From Nostoc sp. LEGE 06077 (GTDB taxonomy: Bacteria; Cyanobacteriota; Cyanobacteriia; Cyanobacteriales; Nostocaceae): a stretch of DNA of 39,201 bases. Location: assembly GCF_015207705.1 (NCBI RefSeq), contig NZ_JADEWI010000062.1, positions 1-39,201 of the forward strand, written 5' to 3'. Shown one piece after another: positions 16,362-25,593 of the stretch (positions within the stretch are counted from its first letter, which is position 1; every line of letters starts with the position of its first letter). The notes under the pieces were generated by a model, which worked only from the letters and a program-made list of their open reading frames with translations, was not told the DNA's origin and made no database searches. Both the position numbers and the translations under genes were made by a program.

Positions 16362-19300
16362 ATGAATAATTACAATCTATTAGATTTATTTTGCCAGGAA
16401 ATTGAGACTCAGGTATCTATCCTGAAAAAATCTCTAACTACACTTAAAACGCAACCATCTTCTTTAACCGATCTCGAACATGCTACTCAATCAGTACACT
16501 CTATCTGGGGAAATGCCAAGTTAGTCGAAAGAGAAGCGGCTGCTAATTTAGCACAAATTATGAAAGAGTGCTTTATTGCTGCCCAAAACAGTACTGTTAT
16601 TCTCGGTGAAGAACAAATTGAACTCTTACTTCATGCCAGCCATTTGCTCTTGAGTATTGGCAAAGCCGCAGAAGTAGAATTTGAACGTTGGATGTCAGAA
16701 CATTCTTGGGAACTTTCAACAACTCAAAAAGCCATCTCAATTTTATTGGACTCTGGAACAACAAATGTATCTTTCCAAAAACAGGAAATAGCACCTAATA
16801 TATCTCCTTCATCAACTTTCTCATCTTCGGAGTCAGTAGTATTTACAACCGAGGCAGTCAGTCAATCATCTATTAGTTCTGCTCAAGAACTGGAACCGAA
16901 AATCAACATCACACTTAATCCCTGTTCAGAAGCACAGAGTACATTAATTATCTCTAACGCTTCTACTCAAGAAATCGCTCCCATCACTGTAGCTGCATCC
17001 GATAATTTAACTACCATAGTAAGCGATGATGGTTCCATGATGGACTTGTTTCGCTTGGAATTAGAGACGCAGGTTAATCTGATGAATGAGGGATTGCTAG
17101 CACTGGAAAACAATCCTAAATCTGCTCAGGCATTAGAAACTTTAATGCGGGCGGCTCACTCAATCAAAGGATCTGCTAGGATTGTTGCTCTTGATGCAGT
17201 AGTCAACTTAGCTCACGTTATGGAGGACTGTTTTGTTGCAGCCCAAAATAAAAAATTTACGCTGAATTCTGACCACGTTGATATACTCTTGTCAGGAGTA
17301 GATTTATTACAAGGTATCAGTCAAGTAAGTAATGCAGAGTTGCCTAGTTGGTTGGCTAACCAGAATGCAGCTTTTACCCTGACACAATCATCTGTCGCTG
17401 CAATTTTGAATCCGCAAGTTGCACCTTTGCCAGTCGCCGAGGTGAGTCAGAAAGAGGCGAACATAGTAATATCTGCATCTCCAAGTTTGAGCCACGTCGC
17501 TCCTGATTTCATTCCATCAGCTACTACATCCTTAAATCAGACTCTTGACTCCACAGAATTACCTAATCATCTAGTAACATCAGTATCTTTTTCTTCTCAG
17601 GACAAGAGTCCGGCAACATCTGCATCAGAACAAACGCCAGCACAAGATCGGGTAGTGCGGGTAAATGCAGAAAACTTGAACCGGATTATGGGTTTAGCTG
17701 GTGAATCTTTAATCGAAGCTAATTGGTTACAACCCCATGCAGACTCGATGATGTCCTTAAAATGGCGTTTGGTAGAGTTGTCGAGAACTTTAGAAAAATT
17801 ACAGGATACTTTAGATCAGGGGAATTATGAACAAGATGGAAAACAGTATCTAGAGGAAGCAAGACACAAAGAACAGGAGTGCGTTAACTTGTTGAGCGAT
17901 CGCCTCAATGAATTAGAATTATACGCACAACGCACTGCAAATTTATCTGACCGCCTTTACCGAGAAGTAATTACTTCCAATATGCGTCCTTTTGCAGATG
18001 GTATCCAAGGTTTTCCTCGGATGATTCGTGATTTAGCACGCAAGTTAAACAAGGAAGTCAAGTTAGAAATTGTCGGGAAAGCAACATCTGTAGACCGGGA
18101 CATTCTCAAGAAGTTGGAAGCACCTTTGACGCACATCTTGCGAAATGCGACTGACCACGGAATTGAGTTACCCCAAGAACGAACAGCAGCCGGAAAGCCA
18201 TCTGAAGGCACAATCCGCTTAGAGGCATTTCATCGCGGAGGGATGTTAGCAATTACTATATCCGACGATGGACGAGGTATTAATCCAGAAAACTTACGTC
18301 AGAAAATCATTAATAAAAACCTTGCAACTTCAGAAATGGCGGCTCAATTTACAGATGCTGAATTAATAGAATTTCTATTTTTACCTGGATTTTCCACTGC
18401 CAAGCAAGTAACAGAAATTTCTGGACGGGGTGTAGGGTTGGATATTGCCAAAAGCATGGCACAGGAGGTGGGAGGAACGGTACGTGCAGCTTCAGTTACT
18501 GGAAAGGGAACAAGTTTCCATTTCCAACTGCCACTAACACTTTCGGTTGTGCGAACGCTGTTGGTAGAAATTTCTGGCAAACCCTATGCTGTTCCTTTAG
18601 CTAGGATTGAGCAAATTATTACGTTAGAACAATCGGAAATTGCAGAGGTAGAAAATCGCCAATATTTTACAATGAATCAACAAAATATTGGATTAATTGC
18701 TGCTCATCAAGTATTAGAATTGCCGGCATCTAAAGAATTGTCTGCCTTACTTTCAGTAGTAATAATTAGTGACCAAGCTAGTATCTATGGATTGGTGGTA
18801 GACAAGTTTCTAGGTGAACGTGATTTGGTTGTTAGACCGCTCGACCCGCGTTTAGGTAAAGTGCGAGATATTAGTGCGACATCTTTATTAGGAGATGGCT
18901 CACCTGTTTTGATTGTAGATGTCTCTGACATGGTAAGGACAATAGATACCATTCTCAATATCGGACAACTAAATAAAGTTGGGGTAGAGAGCGCAGCAGT
19001 AACTTTAGATAAGCGTCAGAAAATTTTGGTGGTAGATGATTCAATTACGGTGCGAGAAATGGAACGCAAGCTATTAGAAAATCGTGGTTACAACGTTGAT
19101 ATTGCTGTTAATGGCGTAGAGGGGTGGAATGCTGTACGTACCAACCACTACGATTTAGTGATTAGCGATATTGATATGCCCCGGATGAATGGTATTGAAC
19201 TGGTGCGGCAAATCAAAAGCCATCCCCGCTTGCACTCCCTACCTGTGATTATTGTCTCCTACCGTGATCGCACTGAAGACCGGATTCAGGGTTTGGAAGC

Positions 19301-19382
19301 TGGTGCCGATTACTACTTGACAAAAAGTAGTTTTCATGACTCAACGTTGATTGATGCTGTAGTTGATTTAATTGGTCGTTAA
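16362..19382 (+). CDS. cheA: hybrid CheA histidine kinase with two Hpt domains and REC (WspE-like)
   Basis: The 1006-residue kinase starts at ATG 16362. A longer TTG-initiated reading from 16302 would overlap cheW by 47 bp and adds nothing conserved. Domains in order: Hpt-like P1 with His46 (SVHSIWGNAKLV); a second Hpt with His266 (AAHSIKGSARIV); dimerisation helices; an ATPase domain with ILRNATDHGIE, ISDDGRGIN and SGRGVGLDIAKSM; a CheW-like regulatory domain; and a receiver at about 886-1005 with Asp892/Asp893 and phosphoacceptor Asp936 (ISDIDMPRMNG). In the first Hpt, HSIWG replaces HSIKG, so it may be a duplicated and diverged copy. CheA-REC is the WspE arrangement. It would phosphorylate its own REC, CheB and the cyclase receiver. 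Confidence 0.93.
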   Translation: MNNYNLLDLFCQEIETQVSILKKSLTTLKTQPSSLTDLEHATQSVHSIWGNAKLVEREAAANLAQIMKECFIAAQNSTVILGEEQIELLLHASHLLLSIGKAAEVEFERWMSEHSWELSTTQKAISILLDSGTTNVSFQKQEIAPNISPSSTFSSSESVVFTTEAVSQSSISSAQELEPKINITLNPCSEAQSTLIISNASTQEIAPITVAASDNLTTIVSDDGSMMDLFRLELETQVNLMNEGLLALENNPKSAQALETLMRAAHSIKGSARIVALDAVVNLAHVMEDCFVAAQNKKFTLNSDHVDILLSGVDLLQGISQVSNAELPSWLANQNAAFTLTQSSVAAILNPQVAPLPVAEVSQKEANIVISASPSLSHVAPDFIPSATTSLNQTLDSTELPNHLVTSVSFSSQDKSPATSASEQTPAQDRVVRVNAENLNRIMGLAGESLIEANWLQPHADSMMSLKWRLVELSRTLEKLQDTLDQGNYEQDGKQYLEEARHKEQECVNLLSDRLNELELYAQRTANLSDRLYREVITSNMRPFADGIQGFPRMIRDLARKLNKEVKLEIVGKATSVDRDILKKLEAPLTHILRNATDHGIELPQERTAAGKPSEGTIRLEAFHRGGMLAITISDDGRGINPENLRQKIINKNLATSEMAAQFTDAELIEFLFLPGFSTAKQVTEISGRGVGLDIAKSMAQEVGGTVRAASVTGKGTSFHFQLPLTLSVVRTLLVEISGKPYAVPLARIEQIITLEQSEIAEVENRQYFTMNQQNIGLIAAHQVLELPASKELSALLSVVIISDQASIYGLVVDKFLGERDLVVRPLDPRLGKVRDISATSLLGDGSPVLIVDVSDMVRTIDTILNIGQLNKVGVESAAVTLDKRQKILVVDDSITVREMERKLLENRGYNVDIAVNGVEGWNAVRTNHYDLVISDIDMPRMNGIELVRQIKSHPRLHSLPVIIVSYRDRTEDRIQGLEAGADYYLTKSSFHDSTLIDAVVDLIGR

Positions 19383-19385
19383 TTT

Positions 19386-20411
19386 ATGAGAATCGCGATC
19401 GTTAACGACTTAACAATTGCAGTCACTGCACTACGCCGAGTATTGCAGACATGTCCTGAATATCAAGTGGTTTGGGTTGCCCGTAATGGTGCAGAAGCGA
19501 TTACTAAATGCGCTCAGGATACACCCGATTTAATCTTAATGGATTTGTTGATGCCCGTGATGGATGGGGTAGAAGCAACGAAGCAGATTATGCAAAATTC
19601 TCCCTGTGCCATTGTTATAGTCACAGCCAATGCCGAGCAGAATGTTACCAAGGTGTATGAAGCGATGGGTTACGGTGCAGTCGATGCAGTGAATACACCT
19701 GTTGTAGCTGGCTCAGATAAAGCACAGAGCGAGACTCAGTTGTTAGTTAAAATCGCTCGGATTGGTAAAACGTTAAAAAAATCTTCCGTCAGTACCAAGA
19801 CAAAGTTACCTATTACACCTCGGAATGATGAACGACAAAGTGATTTATCTTTGACAGTTCCTTTAGTAGTTATTGGGTCATCGACGGGAGGGCCAAAAGC
19901 TTTAGCAACTATTTTATCAAAGCTACCTGCTAATTTTAATGCAGCAATCGCCATTATTCAACACGTTGATGCCCAGTTTTCAACTGGTTTTGTGGAATGG
20001 TTAGACCAGCAAACTCCATTATCGGTCAAATTGGCTGTTGCGGGTGATCGCTTGCGTTTAGGAACTGTAATAGTAGCAGGTACTAACGATCATCTATATT
20101 TAAAGCCAGATTTAACTCTTGGTTACACTAAAGACCCAGTTGACTATCCTTACCGTCCATCAGTTGATGTATTTTTCAAAAGTGTGTCTCAATACTGGAA
20201 GCGTCAGGGAACTGCTATCTTGCTCACTGGTATGGGGCGAGATGGAGCTGAGGGATTAAGTGCTTTACGACTGCGAGGTTGGCATACAATCGCCCAAGAC
20301 AAAGCTAGTTGTGTAGTGTATGGTATGCCTAAAGCGGCTGTTGAGTTAGATGCTGCTGTGGAGATATTACCACTAGATAATATGGCTACAACCTTGCTTA
20401 AAAAAATTTAA
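19386..20411 (+). CDS. cheB: CheB receptor methylesterase with receiver (WspF-like)
   Basis: This 341-residue response regulator removes methyl groups from receptor glutamates. The N-terminal receiver has phosphoacceptor Asp53 in [13 protein letters not shown]. The first acidic pocket is partly changed, reading IAIVNDL where most receivers have a pair of Asp/Glu residues. The C-terminal esterase has catalytic Ser166 in [12 protein letters not shown], His193 in [10 protein letters not shown], and the Asp loop [12 protein letters not shown]. It starts 3 bp after cheA and ends 8 bp before the cyclase gene, so it is translationally linked. In Wsp systems the esterase resets the receptor and sets the output level. 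Confidence 0.93.
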   Translation: MRIAIVNDLTIAVTALRRVLQTCPEYQVVWVARNGAEAITKCAQDTPDLILMDLLMPVMDGVEATKQIMQNSPCAIVIVTANAEQNVTKVYEAMGYGAVDAVNTPVVAGSDKAQSETQLLVKIARIGKTLKKSSVSTKTKLPITPRNDERQSDLSLTVPLVVIGSSTGGPKALATILSKLPANFNAAIAIIQHVDAQFSTGFVEWLDQQTPLSVKLAVAGDRLRLGTVIVAGTNDHLYLKPDLTLGYTKDPVDYPYRPSVDVFFKSVSQYWKRQGTAILLTGMGRDGAEGLSALRLRGWHTIAQDKASCVVYGMPKAAVELDAAVEILPLDNMATTLLKKI

Positions 20412-20419
20412 ATACTTGT

Positions 20420-21946
20420 ATGACATCTACAATAGACGAAAAAATAACTGTTTTACTAATTGACGACCAATCCATAATTGGCGAAGCTATTTCTCGAATG
20501 CTAGCGGTTGAACCAGACATTGTATTTCACTATTGTAGTGACCCTACACTCGCTCTCAAGACAGCTAAAGATTGCAACCCAACCGTGATTTTACAAGACC
20601 TTGTAATGCCACAAATGGAAGGGTTACTTTTAGTACGGTATCTTCGTTCCCAAGACTCCCCTACCTGCCATATTCCGCTAATTGTTTTATCTAGTAAAGA
20701 AGAACCTGTTATCAAAGCGAAAGCCTTTGAGTTAGGAGCGAATGACTATCTGGTAAAGTTGCCTAACAACATGGAGTTAATCGCCCGCATTCGCTATCAT
20801 TCCAAAGCGTATATAAATTTTCTCAAACGACAAGAAGCAGAAGCTCTGTTTAAAGAGGAAATTATGCGTCAAGCAGCATATATTGAGGAGGTAGATCGGG
20901 TGACATCTGCGGCTTCTGATGTGGAACGCGATGCTTTTCAACCAGATAAATTAACAGAGGTTGCTAAACGTAGTGACGAGCTAGGACAATTGGCACGGGT
21001 TTTTACTAATATGGTTAAAACCGTGAAATCACGCGAAAAAGAATTAATAACTGCTAATACTCAATTAGAATCTCTTCTCAAAGCTTACGGACGATTTGTA
21101 CCTCATGAATATTTACGATTTTTACGAAAAGAAAAGATTACAGATGTCCAGTTAGGTGACCATGTTAGCAAAGTTATGGCAGTGATGTTTAGTGATATTC
21201 GCTCTTTCACAACCATCTCTGAAAATATGACTCCTCAAGATAACTTTAACTTTGTTAATGCCTATCTTAAGCGCGTCAGTCCAGAAATTCGCTCTCATTA
21301 CGGTATTATTGTCAAATTTCTAGGTGATGGAATGATGGCAGTTTTTCCTGAAGGTGCTGATGATGCAGTCGCTGCTGGTGTTGCTAAACAAAAACGGGTT
21401 CATGAATACAACGAGCAACGTCTAGAAAAAGGTTACTTACCTCTGCAAGTTGGTATTGGTATTCATGTTGGACATATGATGTTAGGAATGGTAGGTGAAG
21501 AAAACCGGATGCAGGGTGATGCTTTTTCTGACAATGTTAATTTAACAGCTAGGTTAGAAGGCTTAACGAAGTTTTATGGTGTATCCTTGCTGATTTCTGA
21601 GCAGACATTAGAACATTTAAGTAATTCGACAAAATATCAAATTCGCTTTTTAGATCGAGTTGTTGTTAAAGGACGAAATGAGCCTATTTCTGTTTATGAA
21701 ATTCTTGATGCAGAAATTGATGATATCAAAATTTTAAAGCTCAATTCTCAGCCTGATTTTGAACAAGCTTTAGATTATTATCGCCAAGGGAGCTTTGAAC
21801 AGGCAAAGATTTATTTGTCAAAAGTTTTAAGTCTCAATTCTGCTGATAAAACTGCTGATTTATATTTGAGTCGAGTCAATTATCTTTTAGAATCAGATAA
21901 TATTCTAGAGAAATGGGATGGTGTTTGGCGTTTTACTGAGAAGTAA
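20420..21946 (+). CDS. REC-HAMP-class III adenylate cyclase-TPR output protein
   Basis: This 508-residue protein takes the position held by the diguanylate cyclase WspR in Pseudomonas. The receiver (about 8-130) has Asp15/Asp16, phosphoacceptor Asp60 (ILQDLVMPQMEG) and Lys113. A HAMP-like coiled linker (about 160-212) follows. The cyclase domain (about 245-390) has metal aspartates Asp259 (FSDIRSF) and Asp303 (FLGDG). Lys299 and Asp367 match the adenine-selecting pair. Asn374 and Arg378 (NVNLTARLE) match the transition-state pair. All catalytic residues are present, so cAMP production from ATP is predicted. A short TPR-like tail (YYRQGSFEQAKIYLSKVLSL) ends the protein. It is the last gene of the chemosensory operon. 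Confidence 0.9.
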   Translation: MTSTIDEKITVLLIDDQSIIGEAISRMLAVEPDIVFHYCSDPTLALKTAKDCNPTVILQDLVMPQMEGLLLVRYLRSQDSPTCHIPLIVLSSKEEPVIKAKAFELGANDYLVKLPNNMELIARIRYHSKAYINFLKRQEAEALFKEEIMRQAAYIEEVDRVTSAASDVERDAFQPDKLTEVAKRSDELGQLARVFTNMVKTVKSREKELITANTQLESLLKAYGRFVPHEYLRFLRKEKITDVQLGDHVSKVMAVMFSDIRSFTTISENMTPQDNFNFVNAYLKRVSPEIRSHYGIIVKFLGDGMMAVFPEGADDAVAAGVAKQKRVHEYNEQRLEKGYLPLQVGIGIHVGHMMLGMVGEENRMQGDAFSDNVNLTARLEGLTKFYGVSLLISEQTLEHLSNSTKYQIRFLDRVVVKGRNEPISVYEILDAEIDDIKILKLNSQPDFEQALDYYRQGSFEQAKIYLSKVLSLNSADKTADLYLSRVNYLLESDNILEKWDGVWRFTEK

Positions 21947-21989
21947 GTATTTGTGGCTCTTCAGTACTTTAGAGATATATTTTAATCAA

Positions 21990-22138
21990 CTAAATCTTGG
22001 GTAGACAGCCAGGGCAAACGCATCTAAAGTACTCTTGATCCCAACCAAGATTAAGACCTAACGAAAAATCAGTATTTCTGGCTTGATTTAGTTTCCAAGG
22101 CTCAAAAAGATCACTAAAATCTTTGTCAATAAGTAGGG
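21990..22138 (-). pseudogene. unidentified short reading-frame remnant
   Basis: A - strand frame of about 49 codons ends with DFSLGLNLGWDQEYFRCVCP and then GCLPKI and a stop. It has no ATG start and is closed upstream by TAA. The composition looks protein-like, with a CxCxxC cluster, so it may be the tail of a lost gene. I cannot name the family. Confidence 0.25.
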
Positions 22139-22291
22139 ATTAATGAGATTATTTTTGAGTCTATTGAGAATAGACTCGTCTTGTTGACATGATGCAGCCG
22201 CTCTGGTGCGGATGGACGGGGCTATACCATACTCTGTGTCTCGGTTCTAGCATTTATGCCTTATTATACTACTACGAGAGTGACAAAACAG

Positions 22292-22314
22292 GGTTAAATA
22301 TGAGGTATTTAACC
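22292..22314. terminator. 9-bp perfect hairpin between convergent genes
   Basis: GGTTAAATA (22292-22300) and TATTTAACC (22306-22314) pair around a 5-base loop, 18 bp beyond the stop of the - strand gene. No strong T-run follows on either strand, so terminator function is plausible but not certain. Confidence 0.4.
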
Positions 22315-22331
22315 AGTCCAAACAAGCTCTG

Positions 22332-23831
22332 CTAGTCATTCCACTTCACCAGCACCCCATCCGCCGCCACCAACCCCCACTGCGGACACTTCGCCACCAG
22401 TTTCTTGATGACAATCCTCAAAGCAGGATCATCCGCCCAACATTCCATCAAGAAATCATCCCCAGGATTTTCGCGCCATTGTTCCGCCATCTTGAGCTTT
22501 TCCATCCGCCAGGGTCGCACTCTTGATCTCTCAACAACAGCCTCATAAGACCACTTTTCAGGATCGGAGTCAGCCGTCACAGCACAAACGCCTTCACTAT
22601 GGGCTTTTGGTTCCTGAGAGGACGAGGTGGAATGGCTGTTTTTTGGAACGGCAGGGGCGGCGGAAAGCGTGTCTTCATGAGAGGCGATGCCTGCGGCAAC
22701 CCCTTCGGGGAACGTATCATCACCCAATTCCTGCTTCTTTTCTACCAACGTTCGCGTAGCGTCTCGAAGAGAAGCAGACAGGCTCGGTTGAGCTTGGTTT
22801 TGGGGGTGACTAGGATTTTCCGAATTTACAGCAACGGGCGCGGCGGAAAAATTGTCTTCATGAGGAGTGATCACATCATCACCCAATTCTTGCTTCTCAA
22901 CTAACAACGAAGTGGATTGACTTTGTTGAGCTTGGTCTTGGTGCTGACTGAGGTTTTCTAAATTTGAATTGGCAGGGGCGGCGGAGAAATTGTCCTCATG
23001 ACTGATTTCCTGCTCATCACCCAAATCCTGATTCTTTTCTATCAACGAAGCGGATTGACTCGGCACATCATCCACAAGCGTCAGCGTCGTGCAGTCCGTT
23101 ACCGCAGGTAACTCTTCTTTCTCTTCTTCCACGCTTTTAAGGGTTTGAGGCGACGCATCCCTCAAGGATGCGATCGCCGTCTCATCACCATGCAAATTTT
23201 CGTTTGGCGTGGAAGAACTAACTACCTTACCAACAACCTTAGTTGGTTGTTGGTAGGTAGTTAAAGAATAGTTAGAAACGTTGTTAGGTTTCTGGAAGCC
23301 TTGCAAATCCTGGGTTTTTTGACCATTCTTTTGGAAATGATCCAAATCAGCGTGGATTTGTTTCACTTCGGGTTGGTTTTGGTTCGCTTCGGCGTGGTTG
23401 ATTTCCTTCCCGGCATGGACGGCTTTCTCGTCACAAGAATTGGTTTCGCCGGACGTGGACGATTCCCAGTAGAAGCGATTGTAATACCCGTGTAAGTTGC
23501 GAACCCGATAGCCAATCAACCCAGGTCTGCCAGAGGGCAATCGACCAAACACTTCCTCAAATTGAAATAAACCTTGAGCCGTCAACGCTGCACCCGCCTT
23601 TTGCAATGACTTGTAGGTGAGATTGGTATCCAATTTGTGAGCAGACCCACCAAATTGTTCTGCTGCAACCGAGTCTAACCATAGCTGCTGCACACAAGGC
23701 GGTTGCTGCCTCACCCAGTTGATATCCTCAATTGAGATTTTGCAGTGGGGTCGAACTGGTTTTTCTTCTGTGGGTTGTTTGTGGTTGCCTTTATTTTGGC
23801 CACCTTTGATTGCCTTTAATGCTGTGGTCAT
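22332..23831 (-). CDS. plasmid-type protein, winged-helix-like N-terminus and repeat region
   Basis: This 499-residue protein is not assigned to a named family. Residues about 30-120 look like a winged-helix DNA-binding region (QQLWLDSVAAEQFGG, LTYKSLQKAGAALTAQGLF, GRPGLIGYRVRN). A long disordered linker contains three imperfect copies of a unit of about 46 residues (about 262-307, 308-353, 360-405), each with EKxQELGDD then HEDNFSAAP. The C-terminus (about 420-499, with WMEK-type helices and DDPALRIVIKKLVAK) seems folded. A winged-helix protein beside a ParB-like gene and an XRE repressor suggests a role in replication or maintenance of a mobile element (inference). Short HIP1-rich palindromic repeats have inserted in frame in the linker. 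Confidence 0.6.
   Translation of the reverse strand: MTTALKAIKGGQNKGNHKQPTEEKPVRPHCKISIEDINWVRQQPPCVQQLWLDSVAAEQFGGSAHKLDTNLTYKSLQKAGAALTAQGLFQFEEVFGRLPSGRPGLIGYRVRNLHGYYNRFYWESSTSGETNSCDEKAVHAGKEINHAEANQNQPEVKQIHADLDHFQKNGQKTQDLQGFQKPNNVSNYSLTTYQQPTKVVGKVVSSSTPNENLHGDETAIASLRDASPQTLKSVEEEKEELPAVTDCTTLTLVDDVPSQSASLIEKNQDLGDEQEISHEDNFSAAPANSNLENLSQHQDQAQQSQSTSLLVEKQELGDDVITPHEDNFSAAPVAVNSENPSHPQNQAQPSLSASLRDATRTLVEKKQELGDDTFPEGVAAGIASHEDTLSAAPAVPKNSHSTSSSQEPKAHSEGVCAVTADSDPEKWSYEAVVERSRVRPWRMEKLKMAEQWRENPGDDFLMECWADDPALRIVIKKLVAKCPQWGLVAADGVLVKWND
22681..23172. repeat. small palindromic repeats inserted inside a coding linker
   Basis: Three stretches look like the short dispersed palindromic repeats of Nostocales. 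One is 22681-22718, containing CCCCTTCGGGG. The second is 22749-22775, containing GCGTCTCGAAGAGAAGC. The third is 23154-23172, with CGCATCC and GGATGCG arms. They encode FPEGVAAGIA, LRDATR and ASLRDAS, which are the segments that break the otherwise regular protein repeats. Confidence 0.55.
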
Positions 23832-23918
23832 AATTCTTTCCTAAATTTAAACATGACAAGATGGGCGACATAGTTGCAATGCCGCATTCAGCTTTTTTTA
23901 TAAGGGTGCGAATTTTAT

Positions 23919-25586
23919 TTACTTGTCGTTACTCTGCCAGAACCGCAGTTCATATTTGAAATAGCGGTCAGTCTTTTTGGGCTTGTCTTGCCAATGCTGC
24001 CACGCCACCCAAACTTCGTCTCCCATGTCTTCGATGACTTCCCCTTTGGCGTTGTACAAAGCGCAATAAATGTCGGCATGGGCAACAATAGACCCAAGCT
24101 CAATCACTTCGCCATCAGAAAAACCAGACTCGGCAGTGGTTTCTTCAGGAACCATTGGTTCCGTAATTTGCAAAGATTCGGCTTTCTCCAAAGCGGTGAT
24201 TAGTTCTGTTTCTTCAGTGGTCAGTTCTGCCCAGTAGTCGGCTTTGATAACCTCGTATTCTTGAGCCACTTCCAGATAGTCCCACCAGCTACATCCAGGT
24301 TTGGACAACACCGCCCGGATGTCGTTAACTGCCTGTGGAAGTAATTGCAATTGCTCGGCTCGATATGCGATCGCGCTTTGTGTTGGTTCACTGCCGAGGA
24401 TGATTGCAGCTGCTTGCAGGGCTTGAGTGCTGTTTATGGCTGTAGCCAGATTCCCCAAAGCTATACCCATGAGCCTGAGACATTCCTGTGCATTTTCTTT
24501 TGGTGGTTCTTCAGCCAGCGATCGCAAATCAATAGTTTGTTCTAGCGATCGTTTAACTTCCCGGTTCAAAGCTTTGGCTGCTTGCTTGGTGAGAGTATTA
24601 CCCCATTCCTGAGCAGAGCGTTCTTCTACAGCACATTCCAATTCCTGAATACGCTTTTGTAACCGTTGGTTCTGAAGCTCTAACTGCCTCAATCCTTCCA
24701 ACTCAAACAGCTGATGCTGTAACTTGATGTTTTCTTCCTTTTGTTGCTGAAACAGGTTTTGTAAAGCAGTCAGTTGTTCTTGTACTTGTTGTTCGGCTGT
24801 GGCTGTAGCCTCTGACATTAAGCCAATTCTCAAGTCCTGCTCTAGGCGTTCCAATTCCTGCTGGTGCTGTTGTTTGAGTTGTGTGATCGCTTCAGAATAT
24901 TCTTTGGGGTAAATTCGCCCAATAGTAGATGACTCCGTTACGTCATTACTAAAAGGAGCCAAGTCTGAATTATTGACCAGTTCTCTCTCACCATCAGCAA
25001 ACGTAACAATCTGCTGCCAGTTGTTCGGTGCGTCTGCTTCTATGGTTCCTGATTCTCTGTATCTTGGATGAGTTGGTGATGTAACCGTGACTGTGGCAGG
25101 TTGCGGAACCAATGGTTCTTCAATTTTAGGAACCATTGGTTCCTGAGCTTTCTGGCGTGGTAGCCGAGGAACCACTTTTTGAGCCGCAGCTGCAAAGTCC
25201 GATTCGCTGGGTGAAGGATTTTGCTCCAGTGCGATCGCGACAGCCTGTTTCAGCTTTTGTGGTTCCTTGGCCAAACGCAGCAATGAACGGGCTTGACGCT
25301 CATTCTTGATGTGTTCGCCCAATTCATCGGCTGTGTCCCTGACTTTCTTCGCCCCTAGCAGTTGGTTGATTCGTCGGTAGCCACCCCAGGCAGATAACTC
25401 AGCTTGGCAGTATTCCTCAAAAGACTTGTAGCCAGCTTCACGATACAGTTGTTGATCTCGCATTTCGAGAATTTCATCAACTGCTTGCCATTCAAAACGG
25501 TCAATGGCGGTGAAAGTTTCTTTTATGCCGTCGTTGAGAATGCTATAGCTGGGTGCTGATGTTTTTTCGCGGTCTAGTGTCAGCAT
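23919..25586 (-). CDS. coiled-coil DNA-partition-like protein
   Basis: The 555-residue protein has an N-terminal helical region (about 25-130) with YREAGYKSFEEYCQAE and INQLLGAKKVRDTADELGEH, which reads like the HTH part of ParB- or KfrA-like plasmid proteins; this is a resemblance, not a firm assignment. A Pro/Val-rich linker with repeated EPMVP and EPLVP follows. Then comes a long Gln-rich coiled coil (about 230-345), an alpha-helical section (about 350-470) and a small Trp-rich C-terminal domain (WVAWQHWQDKPKK). It sits between the repeat-linker protein and the XRE repressor on the same strand. I infer a role in element maintenance or gene control. An operator-like site lies immediately upstream. 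Confidence 0.55.
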   Translation of the reverse strand: MLTLDREKTSAPSYSILNDGIKETFTAIDRFEWQAVDEILEMRDQQLYREAGYKSFEEYCQAELSAWGGYRRINQLLGAKKVRDTADELGEHIKNERQARSLLRLAKEPQKLKQAVAIALEQNPSPSESDFAAAAQKVVPRLPRQKAQEPMVPKIEEPLVPQPATVTVTSPTHPRYRESGTIEADAPNNWQQIVTFADGERELVNNSDLAPFSNDVTESSTIGRIYPKEYSEAITQLKQQHQQELERLEQDLRIGLMSEATATAEQQVQEQLTALQNLFQQQKEENIKLQHQLFELEGLRQLELQNQRLQKRIQELECAVEERSAQEWGNTLTKQAAKALNREVKRSLEQTIDLRSLAEEPPKENAQECLRLMGIALGNLATAINSTQALQAAAIILGSEPTQSAIAYRAEQLQLLPQAVNDIRAVLSKPGCSWWDYLEVAQEYEVIKADYWAELTTEETELITALEKAESLQITEPMVPEETTAESGFSDGEVIELGSIVAHADIYCALYNAKGEVIEDMGDEVWVAWQHWQDKPKKTDRYFKYELRFWQSNDK

Positions 25587-25593
25587 AATTATT

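Larger units (their letters stand above)
21947..22331. other. intergenic boundary between chemosensory block and mobile-like block
   Basis: No intact gene is visible in 385 bases. It contains a short - strand reading-frame remnant and a perfect hairpin close to its right end, described separately. The segment lies between convergent genes and marks a change in gene character from signalling to plasmid-like. Confidence 0.5.

Noticed and set aside
22150-22330. Possible structured RNA, such as a tracrRNA or tRNA-like sequence
   Set aside because: No cloverleaf, anti-repeat or transposon end could be found; only one simple hairpin is present.
24140-25150. Palindromes such as GGAACCATTGGTTCC inside the coiled-coil gene, at first sight like operators
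   Set aside because: They coincide with the repeated protein motif EPMVP/EPLVP and lack the TACnACC half-site, so they are explained by coding repeats.
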